DNA from: Dasyornis broadbenti | Lineage: Eukaryota > Chordata > Aves > Passeriformes > Dasyornithidae | Assembly: GCA_013397935.1 (NCBI GenBank) | Contig: VZRN01004407.1 | Span: forward strand, 5,440,081-5,504,080 | Length of the DNA: 64,000 bases | Direction: 5' to 3' | Shown here: piece after piece, positions 1-12,900 of the stretch | Position numbering within the stretch: position 1 is the first letter of the stretch | Layout: each line of letters begins with the position of its first letter | Made by a program: the position numbers and the translations under genes | The notes under the pieces: generated by a model | Databases searched by the model: none | Seen by the model: only the letters and a program-made list of their open reading frames with translations | What the model was told of the DNA's origin: nothing

Positions 1-1601
1 AAACTAGTTAACCCAGAAAAACTTCTTAAGACACCATTCTTAGAGGAGGAAATAGATGAAAAAGTAAAATACCATCTCTTAATGTAAAGGAGGATGAGTA
101 TGCTTCTACTCCTCTAACTTCTCCCACGTTTCTCAATTTTTACAGGAGCATGAACATAGGTTATGGCATAAGAATGAGGGGGAAACAACTGTTAGACAAA
201 TATTATCCATTTAGAAATCTGTCTTTGTCTGGGATGTAGCTATGACAGAGCCCAGTCTTCAGTTTGCTGGTAAAATTAAGGGGTTCACAGTCAGTCCTAC
301 TGTGCCAGCCAAACTGTGTCTTATTTACTGAGGGGAAAAGTTTTTTACTATAACTATAAAAGTTTATGTGGATTTCTTGAAACAGGAAATCTCATAATCT
401 ATTACAGAAATGTGTATTATATTCAGAATGAATGGTAGTTTGTGCTGTTAACACTAGCTGCAGTCATGAAAATTAAATCTCCATGCCAAACCATTTTCAA
501 ATGTGTCAAGTTTCTATAGGAGTTAGTAGGAAGATGTGACTGAGACTGTATTTGACATAAAGTTGACATTCATTTTTCTGTGCTGGTAGAATGGAGATAA
601 AATAATAAAGAAAGGGTGCTTACTGAGATTTAGAAACAAGTCTAAACTTTGGAGCTCTCCACAAGCATTTGGTTATCTGAAACATTAGCAAACTGTTTTC
701 TAGTATAAGTGAAACAAAAAGATTTAATGTGTTGGAAAATTTGAGATAATAGCTCTATTAAAAGCACATTGAAAATTAAAATGTAGTGTTACTTACTAAT
801 GAGATTGGTGCACAGATATTTTCATTACTGTAAGAATTGACTGTTCAATTTTCAGGAGAACTGGACAAGGACAGCAAAAAGTCCATTGCATTGGTTTGTG
901 AAGGGGAAATTGAATCACTGGATAGGCTTAGTGTATTCAGCTACCCATGAAATATACAGGCTTTGAGAACAGGTTTTGTAGTGTAGCTTTTAAAATTCAT
1001 GCAGTCAATGACATTTTAAAAATATGAAATTAAATGAAATATTCTACTTCCTCAAGTTATTTGTCATCAATGCAAGTCTAGGAATGTGATTCTTTTGTAA
1101 ATAGGCTGCCATACAGTCTGGATAACAAAGGGAGTGCAGAGACAGTGGGGAGGGACACTCCATACTGCTGAAGAATTTCAAGCTTTTGATGTCAACACTA
1201 GGGTGAAGAATTAGATGGAAACAGAAGTTAGTATCAGTCTTCAAGTTCCACTTATAACTCCACGTGTGTGTATTGTGTGAACATATTCCAACCAATATAT
1301 TTTCAATATGTGAATGTAATTCCTAACATTCTGTGCCATTGGATATTGCTGGACCAGGTGTGGATGATGTTGATTGAGGATAAATAACCAAACTGTCTCC
1401 CACTAATGCAGAGCCTTCTAATATTTAGTAACGTAAGGCTAACCTTCACCCACGTTCTAGGCCTACCATTCTCTACCTCAAAATTTTCCTTATGAGGTCA
1501 GCACATCTGTGGATTGACAATGGACCTAGCGGTGGGAACAGCCACCTGTACGTACATGGTTGTGAAAAGGGACTGACTCTTGTCCTCTTCTCTTCCTGCA
1601 G
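1..1601 (+). other. Intron (3' part), KCNMA1
   Basis: AT-rich intronic sequence ending in a pyrimidine-rich tract and CTGCAG at the acceptor of the first exon. No exon, repeat family or RNA gene was recognised. I looked here for the CFVKLKLL version of the following exon and did not see it. Confidence 0.8.
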
Positions 1602-1670
1602 ACTGGTGTTTGCGAAACTAAAGCTCTTAATGATAGCCATAGAATACAAGTCGGAAAAACGTGAAAGCAG
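1602..1670 (+). CDS. KCNMA1: KCNMA1 exon, VFAKLKLL version (RCK1 C-terminal lobe)
   Basis: This 69-nt exon lies between a good acceptor (tcttcctgcag) and donor AG|gtacgt. The first base completes a Glu codon begun in the upstream exon (GA|A), then it reads LVFAKLKLLMIAIEYKSEKR and ends ES plus two bases AG. It encodes part of the C-terminal lobe of the RCK1 domain, which helps form the calcium-sensing gating ring. From memory, vertebrate KCNMA1 has two versions of this segment, CFVKLKLL...SANRES and VFAKLKLL...SEKRES; this is the second. Joined directly to the exon at 14380 the junction codon is AGT (Ser); joined to the 12-nt microexon it is AGA (Arg). The open frame runs past the donor but the channel homology stops there. 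Confidence 0.96.
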
Positions 1671-4600
1671 GTACGTCCAACGCCTCCAATGGTTGAAGTT
1701 CTGGAATGCACTGTCAAGGATTTTGCCTGCTTTTTTTCAGAATGAACATAGCTATTCTTTGAAACATTTCAGAATATAATTAGCACGACATCACATTGCA
1801 GCATTTCACATAGGACTGAATGGCACTTGTTTCTGCCCTCTTCCTCCCTAAAATTAATCCAAGTCAGAATGTTCAGTAAAAGCTGCAGGGATAGTAGGAC
1901 ATATGTCCCATCTCCAAAAGTGATTTTACTTACGGCAAAAGCTTACTTTTTTTTTTAATAGTGTATCACTTTTAATCAGAGGTCCAGCTTACTCTACTGA
2001 ACACAGAAAAGTGAAAAACATGTGATATCAAAAGTCATTTTGACTAGGTGTATAGAAAATTTCTCAAAATAGAAAATTCATTTAAATTAGTTTAGGAGAA
2101 CCAGTTTAGATAGGATACAAGATAAACAAATATAGGGTAAGCATAATATTTAAATGATATCTGTTCTGACAAAACTTACATTAATAACCTCATGAAACCG
2201 GAAAATATTAATTTAGCCTTGAAATTACCAATTGCCTGGCTACTTTCGTCAATCAAAAAGAAAAAAAAAAATCATTGTTTTTAGTACAGATTCACAGAAA
2301 AGTGTTTCTTGCATTTTTTTTTACAAAAGTTCATAGAAACCTGATTGAACACTGGAGTCAATCTTCCATCAACTTGTCCATCAGTGCTTTAAACAATATT
2401 CATTTTTATGTAACAAAAATGTTACAAATGTTCTCTGCAATGTTTGGAGGGTCATATAATAAAAATATGATGATACTGACTCTGAGAGGAATTTGATTTT
2501 CCTCTTTCAAAATTATGTACTGCTGAAGTAAACCTGGAGTGATGCATACTAGCTCATCTTCTTTTTGGCCACTAATTACGGTTTAGTGGCCAAAGGGCGC
2601 TTTTGAGGGCAAATTCTTCTTCTTGCATGAGAACCAGTTCTGACAGTTGAACTCATTCTACAGTTTCTGGGATTTTGAAAGTTTAATACTTACTATTAAC
2701 TTTCATAATTTTCCTTTATTAAAAGAATCTGTAAAACCGGTGTTAGACATTTGACATGGAAAAAAAGCAGTGTTGCAACTATTTATGCGTATTTCCATGC
2801 CCTATAGTTGATTTTGCTGGATTCTTCTCTGTGTTACAAAATGAAATGTGAAGTGGTGTATGTACTACAGGATATCATTTTTGTTCACACTATGCTGATT
2901 AAGAAATCTTTTTTTTTTTTAAGATCAAATTTTTTATACTGTATTTAGCTCCTTTGGAATATTAAAATACTTTTCCATTGAATGACCTCATTCTGCATTA
3001 GCTAATGTAAAGCAAACAATCTACTCTTTTTTTTCTCAGAACAGTTTAATCTCTTGCTAGAATAAGGAAAAATATGAAAGTAACAGCAGTGGAACAATTT
3101 ACCAGATTTTGTGTCTTCAATATTAAGAAATTGATTTCTGTTTTTCTCCTAACAATTAGTGGCCAACTTTATGTTGCCGTTACTTTAGCTGTCATTTACT
3201 TACATAAGTGCTAATATTGCAGTCTTTTGCAGTAATAACAGATTGTTCTTGGCTTCCATATCCATTCTTTGCATTAACTTCAGTGAGAGTTGGATTGAGT
3301 TCTTAATCACAAGGTAATGCAGAGGATCCCACAAAAAGTAACACAGTGTGATGCAATCATATATTTCTTACTTAAAGCCACACGGGTAACAGTTTGCAAC
3401 TAATTAATTTAGCAAGAAAAAAAAAAAAAAGGCCTAAAATTGCAGGAAGCAATACTAACAAAGGGATATTGACTGCTGGATTTGGTGAATATGTAACTAG
3501 AGGAGGGTATATAAGGTAGATAGTCACATTTTCTTATAACCCTGATCAGCAGTTTTATCTGCTGATTTTGTTAACCACTGATAATTTTATAGTCACTGTT
3601 TGATCCATCACAGAGCTACCTGTAGCATATCTTTACTGTTCTGTTTGTTACTGTGCTCTTCAACACGAATATGTTAATGACATATTTGTGGGTTTCCGAT
3701 TCTTTAGTCAAACCAGAAAGGTAATGCAACAAAACTTCGGTTTCTCACCTCCTACGTATACTTGCATTTCCATGCATCTTATTAAATGAAAAGGCGAGGA
3801 ATTAAAATAAAAGTTAGAATAACATAGTTTAGAGCCACACACACTTTTTGAGCAATGTAAATTTGTCATTTGTCAGTTATGTTTGTTGATATTGATATTA
3901 TAACTATTTTATTCTGCTCATATCTAAATTTCTTTCTGGTAGTTCTTCATAAAGGTGAAGCAGGAACTGACTATGGGTATTCTTTTAAGCTTTCAGTCTT
4001 TATGAGAGTGATGAAAAGTAGATACATGCTGATTTATTTTATAATTACACTTTGCATTCAAATTTTGTAAAACTATTGAGAGGTTTTACATCTTTTAAAA
4101 TTTAGAGAAACAATGTTAAATATAACTAAAAATTTAGAACATGATCTGGGTAGCACCCTTTTATTAAGAGCTGCTATTTCCTGACATAGCTGAGATAGGT
4201 CTAGAAACAGTATTTTCAGAAGCAGAGGAAATTTTCAAAGCGTTCTTTCTACCTAAAGGATGAGAAGATCTTGCTCCCAGCAGTTTAATTTTTGTTACTA
4301 GTTATAATAAAATGTCTATGTCATTAAATTATATATTGGATTTTTTACTTACACAGGGGGTTTCCTGTTAAGATTAGTTTCATCTGCCTTCATAACTTTG
4401 CACTCAGAGCTAAAGCAGTTAAAAGGATTCAGGAATGTGTGCAGCTCTCAACAGTAGTAATGTGAAGGCATTCTAAATTTCCTAATCCCCTCTTTAAATT
4501 TTCAACTCAGTCTTAAAGGGTAAATTCTAGTCTCATCCCATTCAATGACAGACTTTTATTTGATTGTTAATATCTTCATTAGATGTAGAGTGGCATAAAT

Positions 4601-5816
4601 GCTAATTAACTCTACACATTTTTTTTCTCCATTTTTTCTCTAGATCTAGTCACCTAGATTCTAGTTTTCTAAACCTTTCTGATTTACAGCCAAATTTTGT
4701 TAACTCAACTGTAGGGAATTTGAAATCAATAGTAAATTATAAATTATAAATTATCAGAACTCTACCCAAGCTTATATTCCTGTACAAGGTAGCAGTAGCT
4801 GAACTTCCTGCCCACAGATGTTTTTCTCTTCTTTTTTCCTGACAAATAATAAAGCTGCACAAAACAGAAAGCACACCTTGATAACAAGTTTTGTCAGTAT
4901 TGGGTAGGTAATTACAAACAATTCATGATTTTACAGGATTGTTTAAAAGCAGATATTCAAGCCTAAATATAAGTAATATAGTTATAAATATGATAAATGC
5001 ATATTAGTTCTTGTATAATGGGTAGAATATCTAGAGTATGTCTATCTTTTTAGGCAACTGTTTCTCATCAAGGTATCTTAAAGATTAATTAAAATAGCCA
5101 TAGTTCAATTTTTTTTTACCTTTGCATTTACATATTTAATAATTTTTAAATTACTTCTCAGCTATCAAAGAAATCTCTGAGTTTACAAAACTCCATTTAG
5201 AGTGTTTCTGACCAGTTACTAAAGTCTGCACTCTAGTGATTCCAGTTTAAAATATGAGTTAGCCATTCCTTCATCTCTGATTGGTTTCTGGGAATGTTGT
5301 AACCGTTTATTAAGAACAGGAAGCACTTAAATCCAATTTTGTGTCCCTGATGCAAGTCAAATACTGTCACTTAAAGAATGGTCTTTCTTAGTTCATTTGG
5401 AGAGAGGTTTTGGCCTTTTTGTAGAAAAATGCAAAGGAAACTTGGAGAACATGAACCTGAAAATGTCCCGGTGTTGAATATATAGAAAGAAGTAACAGTT
5501 CAAAATGCAAACATTCAAACTCCTCATCTGAAATCCCTTTTAGAGAGATTTCTGCCTTCCTTTTTCCCCCGTATTTTTTTTCCTACGTAAGTAAGCAAGA
5601 AGGAAAGCCTAACAGGGATTCTCCCCTCTTGCTATCTGTTTATACACCTCTTGTAAAATTTTCTCTTTGTCTACCCATATATTTGTTCTCATTCTCAGCA
5701 GAAAAACCTTTAAGCCTTGAAGACTTTTAAATAAAGGGTTTTTTTGCTTTTGCTTTGGTGTCAGTTGATTTCTTATCAAAGTGTTTGATTTGCAATTTTT
5801 CTCTTGTCGTTTGCAG
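1671..5816 (+). other. Intron, KCNMA1
   Basis: AT-rich intron of about 4.1 kb between the VFAKLKLL exon and the SRKR microexon. It contains one strong inverted repeat near 2564-2594, listed separately, and several short A or T runs. It ends in the pyrimidine tract of the microexon acceptor. No other exon or transposon was recognised. Confidence 0.75.
2564..2594. repeat. Perfect 12-bp inverted repeat, 7-nt loop
   Basis: TTTGGCCACTAA at 2564-2575 pairs exactly with TTAGTGGCCAAA at 2583-2594 around the loop TTACGGT. In RNA the stem can extend outward through U63-G95, U62-G96 and C61-G97 (numbers are the last two digits, 2561-2597). It lies about 0.9 kb into the intron after the VFAKLKLL exon. 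No known element was recognised. Confidence 0.85.
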
Positions 5817-5828
5817 AAGCCGAAAGCG
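5817..5828 (+). CDS. KCNMA1: KCNMA1 12-nt microexon adding SRKR
   Basis: Twelve bases, AAGCCGAAAGCG, sit between a strong acceptor (tttttctcttgtcgtttgcag) and a donor GCG|gtatgc. Spliced between the exons ending AG (1670) and starting T (14380), the reading becomes AGA AGC CGA AAG CGT, that is R-S-R-K-R before ILINP. This matches the four-residue SRKR insert known at the first cytoplasmic splice site of mammalian BK channels. Length, phase (2 in, 2 out), splice sites and residues all agree, so chance is unlikely. Skipping gives E-S-S-I-L; inclusion gives E-S-R-S-R-K-R-I-L, adding a strongly basic patch at the end of RCK1. A UG/UA repeat begins about 117 nt downstream, and a UGC lies just before the acceptor AG. 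Both are features often seen near neurally regulated exons; any role here is inference. Confidence 0.93.
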
Positions 5829-5944
5829 GTATGCCCTCTTCGTTACCTTTCCTTCCAACCTCAATCCTACCTTCACTCCTTCTAACTTCAGGACTAATTC
5901 CTTGCCAAGAACACAGGAAGATAACATCTTTGTCTATCTTTCTC

Positions 5945-6030
5945 TGTATATACACACACATATATAAATATATATATTCATCTCTCTATGTGTGTGTGTA
6001 TATATATATCTGTGTGTATATTTTTATATG
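5945..6030. repeat. Mixed TA / TG / CA simple repeat
   Basis: Alternating purine-pyrimidine tract: TATACACACACATATATAAATATATA, then a GTGTGTGTGTATATATATATCTGTGTGTATA section. In the transcript it is UG/UA-rich and starts about 117 nt after the donor of the SRKR microexon. Confidence 0.85.
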
Positions 6031-9000
6031 AGCCCCCAATCTCAAAGAGGAGAGCGAGAACAGCATTTTGTCTCTCCAGTGTTTTTTGTGACTCACGCAC
6101 TAACTTCTTTGCAGGAAGTACAAAATGAAACAGGATTAGTTTTTTAGGCTTTTTTTTCCCCTTTGTGGAGTCATTGGTGTATCAGATTGTTGCATTTGAA
6201 AAGCAGATTTTGCTGTTAATACCTCCTGTCCTCATTTTGACTGTATCATGACGATGTATATTTCGTCTTTACCAGCTCCTATGCTGCCATATTGTTTTCA
6301 TATTCACACCTTCATTGATGTCCTTCTTTCCCCAGAGTCTTCCTTCAAAACATGTCTTACAATAAGTAGTTCATGTTCTCTTACAGTCTCATCTTCCATT
6401 AACAGCAACCCAATACCTGATTCTTTGCATTTCTGGTCCTGTTTTGAGTCTAGTTATTCATAACACAGTACTCATTAAAGCTATTGTACTGTTCCAGTGA
6501 CAGTGCCATGGATAGTTTGTATTATATGTCACATTCATTTTAATGACATTTATTAACTCATTTATGAAGATGTTACTGAATGTATTTGTTTCTCAGCTTT
6601 GGGGTTTTTTTTTGAGATGGCATGTGTTGCATTTTTTTTGGTATACCATGCTGTGAGTCTCTTTCTAGTCCGCATTCTATCATGCTGCTATTGGTTTGGA
6701 TGAAGTAAATAAGGCATGCTCTTCCATATCCTTGTCTCTCCTCATCTCTCTTCTCCCGACAGCTTTTTTTTTTTTTTCCTGATTGCTTATAGCAGTCTGC
6801 CTGACTGTCGGTGATGGTCTTTGGAGACCTGCTCTCATTGTCCAGACATTTCAATTTCCTTTTTCATCACACTCTTCAAACTTTACTTTCCATGTCTGTT
6901 CTGTTGTGTGTGTTGTATGTGTTATATGTATTTAAGTTTTAGTCTTACCTTCCTATAGTTTCTGAGTAGATGTGTGATAAGAGAGGTGGCTTCCTGTCAG
7001 TTTGGCATTATTGATATGATCCAACTGCAGAGAAGTTACTGCAACACTTAGTATCTCCAAGGATCTGCAGCTGTTGCACCTCTACTTTGCTTCTTGCTTT
7101 TAAGTATATCTTATCTTGTGGTGAAGGCATGTTAATGCTGGCATGATGAGCAATATGAGGAAGTGTTGTACCAAGTAAAATTGCTTGCTCCCAGAATAAA
7201 GTATATTGTTCTGCCTCATTGTATTGATAATTAATCACTTCTGGAACCAGAAGGAATAATTTAATTGTTTCCAAGTGTATTGAGTTCACCATCACTGTTG
7301 AACTAGTTTGGACTATGCCCAAATAAAATACCTCATGCATATCCTGTAGACCATGACTTAGTAGGTGCTGTTGTAAAAAACTTAACTCCTGGGAGCAACC
7401 TTTTATATGCTTGTAATAATTAAGCTTTAATATACTGTAGCATGTAATGTGCACTGTGTCTTTTGCCTTGTATTCTCTTTAGTGTCTTACTAGATTTCAC
7501 TGTATAGAGCAATATGGATCTGAATTAATGTCAATGATAGAGCCCAGAAGAAAGAAGCAATACTTACGAGTTACAGTTCTGTGAAAACTGGTATGTGCAC
7601 AACTCTCCCTATGAGACTTGTGCACCTACTCTCACACTCTACTTCAAAATACACCCTGAAACAAATAATATTATTTCCAACTAATTCAGTAGTTGGATGA
7701 ATGACATGGTATGTTTTAAAAGGCCATTATAATAATAGTGGTACTTTTTATCTGGGCATAGCATGAAACTATCAAAAATAATAGCTGGTTTTGTTTAAGA
7801 GTGTGGTAGCTGTAGTAAGTAATACCACATAATTTTGTTTTAGATAATGTATTCATAGTACTTAAACAATATTACATCTTCCTGATTACTAGATGATATT
7901 GCTACTGTTTGAGTTGCATGGGGAATGGTACAGTACATCTACCACAAGGTTTAAAATGGAGTTGTTACACCTTTTGTCGTTCATTTAGTCAAAATTTTGC
8001 TGTTCATGTTCCATTTAATTCAATAATTGGTCTTTTCTTTTTCTTTAGAATAGGATGATGGCAGTCATATGGGTAGTTATAAAGCTGAAAAGAAATGAAC
8101 AAAAAAGAAGTAGGGTATGCTAAATCAGACAAGTTTCCTTGATGCAGGGATGAAATGTTAAATTGGTCTCTGTTAATGGGATTAATCACACCTAACTTTA
8201 TCAATCAAAATGTTAAATGTCGAATCTCCTGTTAGTTATCCAGACTTAGTCCATAATTTACAGGGAAGAGAGAGACATTTCTTGAATACATTAGAATTCA
8301 TTCCTGAGACAGATGAGATGAATCCCACCTTTAGTGCCATCTACAATGTAACATTGAAAGTAAGACCAAAGAGGAATAGTACATAACAGAGGCATGGACA
8401 AGGAAAATCCCTAAAAGAACTCTCCTGGTGCATGTCTTTATTGGTTGACTTTACCCATGCTTCCAGTTTTTAGTCTTCATATAGTGCTACTAAAATGTTG
8501 TTACCCCTGCATATTTGCTGTGCTGTACTTGCTGGGCATCTGCACACGCCTTTGTCAGCTCAGTTTAAAGATCTTCACCACACCTCTTCCATATTAATAA
8601 GATCCCTCTTTTGTGTTTCTCAGAGAAGGCTGATAGTTATGCACATCTGAGAGTCAGCTACTGTACTACTGTGTCTAGATTAGGAGTCCAAAGTTACATC
8701 CAATCACAACTTCAGCAGCAGTGGAAGCCTACTCAGTTTCAAGCTATGCAAAGCAAATTGTGGAGCCATGCCAATTGACAAGTGGCCTACTAATAAATAC
8801 ATACTGTATAATGTATGTAACATAATATATAATGTGTAGTGGTGGTTCAAACTGACTCTTATTAGTTATTTTTTCCATGTAGTTCACGTAGAAGATAGCT
8901 GAATATTCTAGAAAACTACGGGAAACATTTTTCATCTCCTACTGCAATCTTTTCTATGCTGATAGATTATTAGAAGTAATGTTTTAAATATTTGAATCAT

Positions 9001-9819
9001 ATGAAAAGATATCAGCTTTCTGTAACTTTCTAATAATGTTTTAGCCCAAGTAATACAATTTGAGTGCAATGTTCATGATATTTGAAAGCAGGAGACAAAT
9101 AACAATCACCTATCAGCAGAAATTAGTAAAACATAAATAGCTAGAGGGCACTAGTCCTACCCCAAAGTGGCAGTTCACAAATTGTCATATAGTTGAAATC
9201 TCCAGTTATTGGGCTGTCCATCAAATATCTTTATGTTCAAGAAAACCTAGAAGATCTGCAATTCGTAGTCAAAACCTTAGCTTACTTTTAGTGCTTTAGA
9301 GGAAGATACAATATGGTGTGCTTTAGCTAGGTCAGAATATTGGTGTACGGTGCAGTCAGTCATCCCTGCACTACCAAAAAGATATTGAGCAGCGCTCATG
9401 TTCTTGAGTAGTTTCAGGTAGATAAGAATGGGTGAACAGATATTTCCATGTATCTGTATTTTATTGAAGGTAGCACATATACTTAAAACATCAGAGAGTT
9501 ATAAGCCAGTAATTAAGTTGATCACACACAGTGAAGAACATGAACAGATAGCTGTTCTCCACTGACATATGAAAAAGTCATCATGTCCTATCTTAACTTT
9601 TCATTGAACAATCTATGTAAAGAAAACCACAAACATTTGTCTAGAATTTTTGTGACCACATCAGAACTTTTTTTGTTTTGTTTTGAAACTGTGCATCTCA
9701 AATGTGCACTGATTTCCATTTGTGTTTCACCTGCTTCTATTTCTGTCAGTCTGGGAACTCATTTTCAGCTATATGTAGATGGTATTCCTGAGTGTTTTCT
9801 GTGCTTTAAGTGTTCAGTG

Positions 9820-9940
9820 TCAGGTTGGATGGGGCTTCGAGCAATCTCTTCTAGTGAAAAGTATCCGTGATGATGACATGAGGGTTGTAATTAGATGATT
9901 TTTAAAGGTCCCTTTGAACATAAGCCATTCTATGATTCAG
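9820..9940 (+). mobile_element. CR1 LINE 3' end (truncated copy)
   Basis: The segment reads CAGGTTGGATGGGGCTTCGAGCAATCT, then CTAGTGAAAAGTATCC, then TTAGATGATTTTTAAAGGTCCC, and ends CCATTCTATGATTC. This order is the typical 3' end of avian CR1 LINEs, whose tail is a short ATTCTATG-type repeat instead of poly(A). Only about 120 bp is present, as usual for strongly 5'-truncated copies. It is in sense orientation relative to KCNMA1, and has diverged, so it is old. Confidence 0.88.
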
Positions 9941-12900
9941 TCCGTGTTTCCTAAGAGTACAACTGAATGCAAGCGTGATTTCCACATTTTCAGTGTGTGA
10001 CATTTTCATTACTCTTTGATGCAGGCTATTGCATCTGGTCACCAAGTACATCTTCTTTATCAAATGGGGTAACTTTTGCAGATAAGTGTAAAACACAGAT
10101 TTCCAAACTGCATATTCTATTGCACAAGTGGCTTCGTAATTGTAATAGTATAAAAAAATTAGTGAAACTGACTTATCTTAAGTTTATGGTGGTGAAGTAT
10201 ATTAAATTCCATTGAACACATTAAATCATATTTAATTTACATGGCTTTAATTGCCATGTGTCCTAAACATTCATGTGTGATGGAGCAAGCAATCCCATGA
10301 GCCCTATCATGAAAGGTTTTGTCCTGAGAAATGTATTTCTGGAACTGGGATCGTTAAAGAAATTATGACTAAATGTTTTTGAGCTTGCTATTACTTGATT
10401 ACTTTCTGAGGTAACCTAAACTAGAAATATTGTCAAATTACAAAGTTTGATCAAGATCCTATAAGCGTCTAAAGTATTTGGCCTTCCTTGCTTGGTTTCA
10501 TGAGCTGATTTATAAGATAAAAAAATCAAATTGTGTTTTATGATAGAAACATGTATTTGGAAAAATCAGTGTCATTTTCAGTAATACTTTTTCTGATGCG
10601 TGGCACAGAATGCATTTGGATTAGTTATATATATTGCTATTAAACCTCATGAGTTTCTGTCCTTTTTTCCCTTTTCCTTTGCAGCCTTAAAATGAGACAT
10701 TAGCTGAAGCTGTCTCTCTTAAAACTCCTATTCACCTTGCCCTGTACTTATATTCTCAACTATGGGGATATATATACATATATATGCATATTTTCATGTT
10801 AAAAGAACGTGCATCTCTAAATAACTGATGGATGCATTTTTCTTGGAATACTCAGAAGACTGTTTTGTTTTTCTCTGTGCTGTTTGTTCCCCATATTCTT
10901 CTATTTTAATTCAAAACATTTCCCTTGCTATATATATATTTTAAAGGGAGTGCTTATCAAAGCATAACTTTAGCTAATGACACTACAGGTGTCATAAGGA
11001 ATAAGTCAGTTGCTGCTTTAATAAGCAGTATTTTTAATATATCCACACAGACTCAGAAGAAATTGCTCATGCTTTTGCTCTGGTTATAAACCAGCATGTA
11101 TATAAACCCAAAGCTTTATGAGCTTTTGCTGTAACTCTTAGCCAATAGCAGTGATGGGGCAAATTAATTTCCGTTTCCAGCAGAAGATTTTGCTGCTGGG
11201 GTCATACTGCGTTAACTGTGATCACATCTATATTTTGTGGTTATAAATACATTGTATTTGTGAAAAGAGGTATATGTGAATGAAGTATAAGATCTGACAA
11301 AAATAAAGTCTATACACTGACCCATGTGAATTGATTTAATGTGTCTCAGAAAACCTTGGGATACAAAATGATGCTCACGATGCATTACATCCTAAATGAA
11401 GCCAGTTACTTCTAATTTAAGACTATGTTCCATGCATCTTAAAAGAACTACTTAATTTGCTTATTACTTCATCAAATTTTAAGTTTTGTTATGAGGAATG
11501 AACATTTATACATCTAGTGGTTACCTCAGTTTGTGGAATTTGGGTTATTGAGGTTTGGGCAGGATTTTTTACTCCCTGGTATGTTTTATCTATATCCAAG
11601 TATTGTATTGAGGAAAAAAAACCAGCCTGGGTCTGTGTAAAGAAATATGTTCATCTGTTTTCACTGTAAAGCTGTAACACTTACATGATTTAAGAATCAA
11701 GTAAGGAGATTAAAAGTATTTTTTCGGACAGAGCAGTACCCATTTGTACCTAGGAAGAACAGCCAACCTAAACTATACAACAAGACCTTATGTATTTTAT
11801 AAGGAACAGTATAATAAACACGAGATTAGCATCTATAGAAGATTCTGATGAGTTTAGTAGCTAAATTCTCTGTGTAATGGCAGGTTACTACACACTACAG
11901 GGAAGAGGAAAGGTGGAGACTAAGACTCACGTAGTGATGGCCGTTGCAGATAACTCTGCAAGTGCTAATAAGTACTTTATGGGCTCAAGTGACAAAAGCT
12001 TGTGCAGGAAAGCTAAATTTTCCAACCTGTTTTTGACCTGAGTGACTGGTTTCATATGAAGAAATTCTTACATGGTTGTTTCCCATTTTCCCCGCCCATC
12101 CTGTCTGTTTTATTCTATTTTAAACCTGTGAAAATACGTTTTTAAAACTGCATTAGGTAAATGTTTTCATTGCAAGTGCAGCCATTAGGTCCAATTCACT
12201 AACAAAAGAAATACTGGATGATACTAGTTGATGATAGATGATACTAGTTTAGCTGTGTAACTATTTCATCCCATTTTTCTGTGTGCATAACGCAGGTGTT
12301 ATTTATACCATCACATTTCATTTTTTGCAAATATTACTGAAGTGTGCTGTGGAGATGAACCTGCTTTCTGTGGTGATGCCTTCTAATTTCTGTAGTTCTC
12401 CTCTCCTTTTTTTTTTGTTGCAAAGCTTGAAACTGTGAATGAAGGAAAGGGAAGGATGTCTGGGTAGATGCTTTCTTTGAGATTGAATTTCTGTTCTGGC
12501 CTCTTACACAGAATGTCTGTGTGAGAAGGAGATAATAATTTAAACCAAACCTTTAAAAGCTGACCTCTGATTAAGTATATTCATTATTTTCGGAATCAGA
12601 GGCTGGACTTTTGGAAATGCTGAGCATTCTCACAGCAGAAGTCGCTAGAAAGTGTATATGGAGCTATACAATGCTAAACACTTAGAAAAAGTTTGCCTGT
12701 AGGCATCCCAAATTAAGAAGTACTGTATCTTCTAGTGACTTAATCGTTCATCTGTAAAATGGGATAATGCTACACCTTCATTCTTCCTGTAAAGCAGTTA
12801 TGTTTGTGAATCTTTTGCATGCTGTGGTGACAAACATTGCAGAAAAACGCATAGGAGAAATACGATTCTGATTTTTTTAAAGAGAGGTAAATTACATGAA

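Noticed and set aside
1671..1779. Open frame continuing past the donor of the first exon
   Set aside because: Channel homology ends exactly at AG|gtacgt and the following exons match the phase of that donor.
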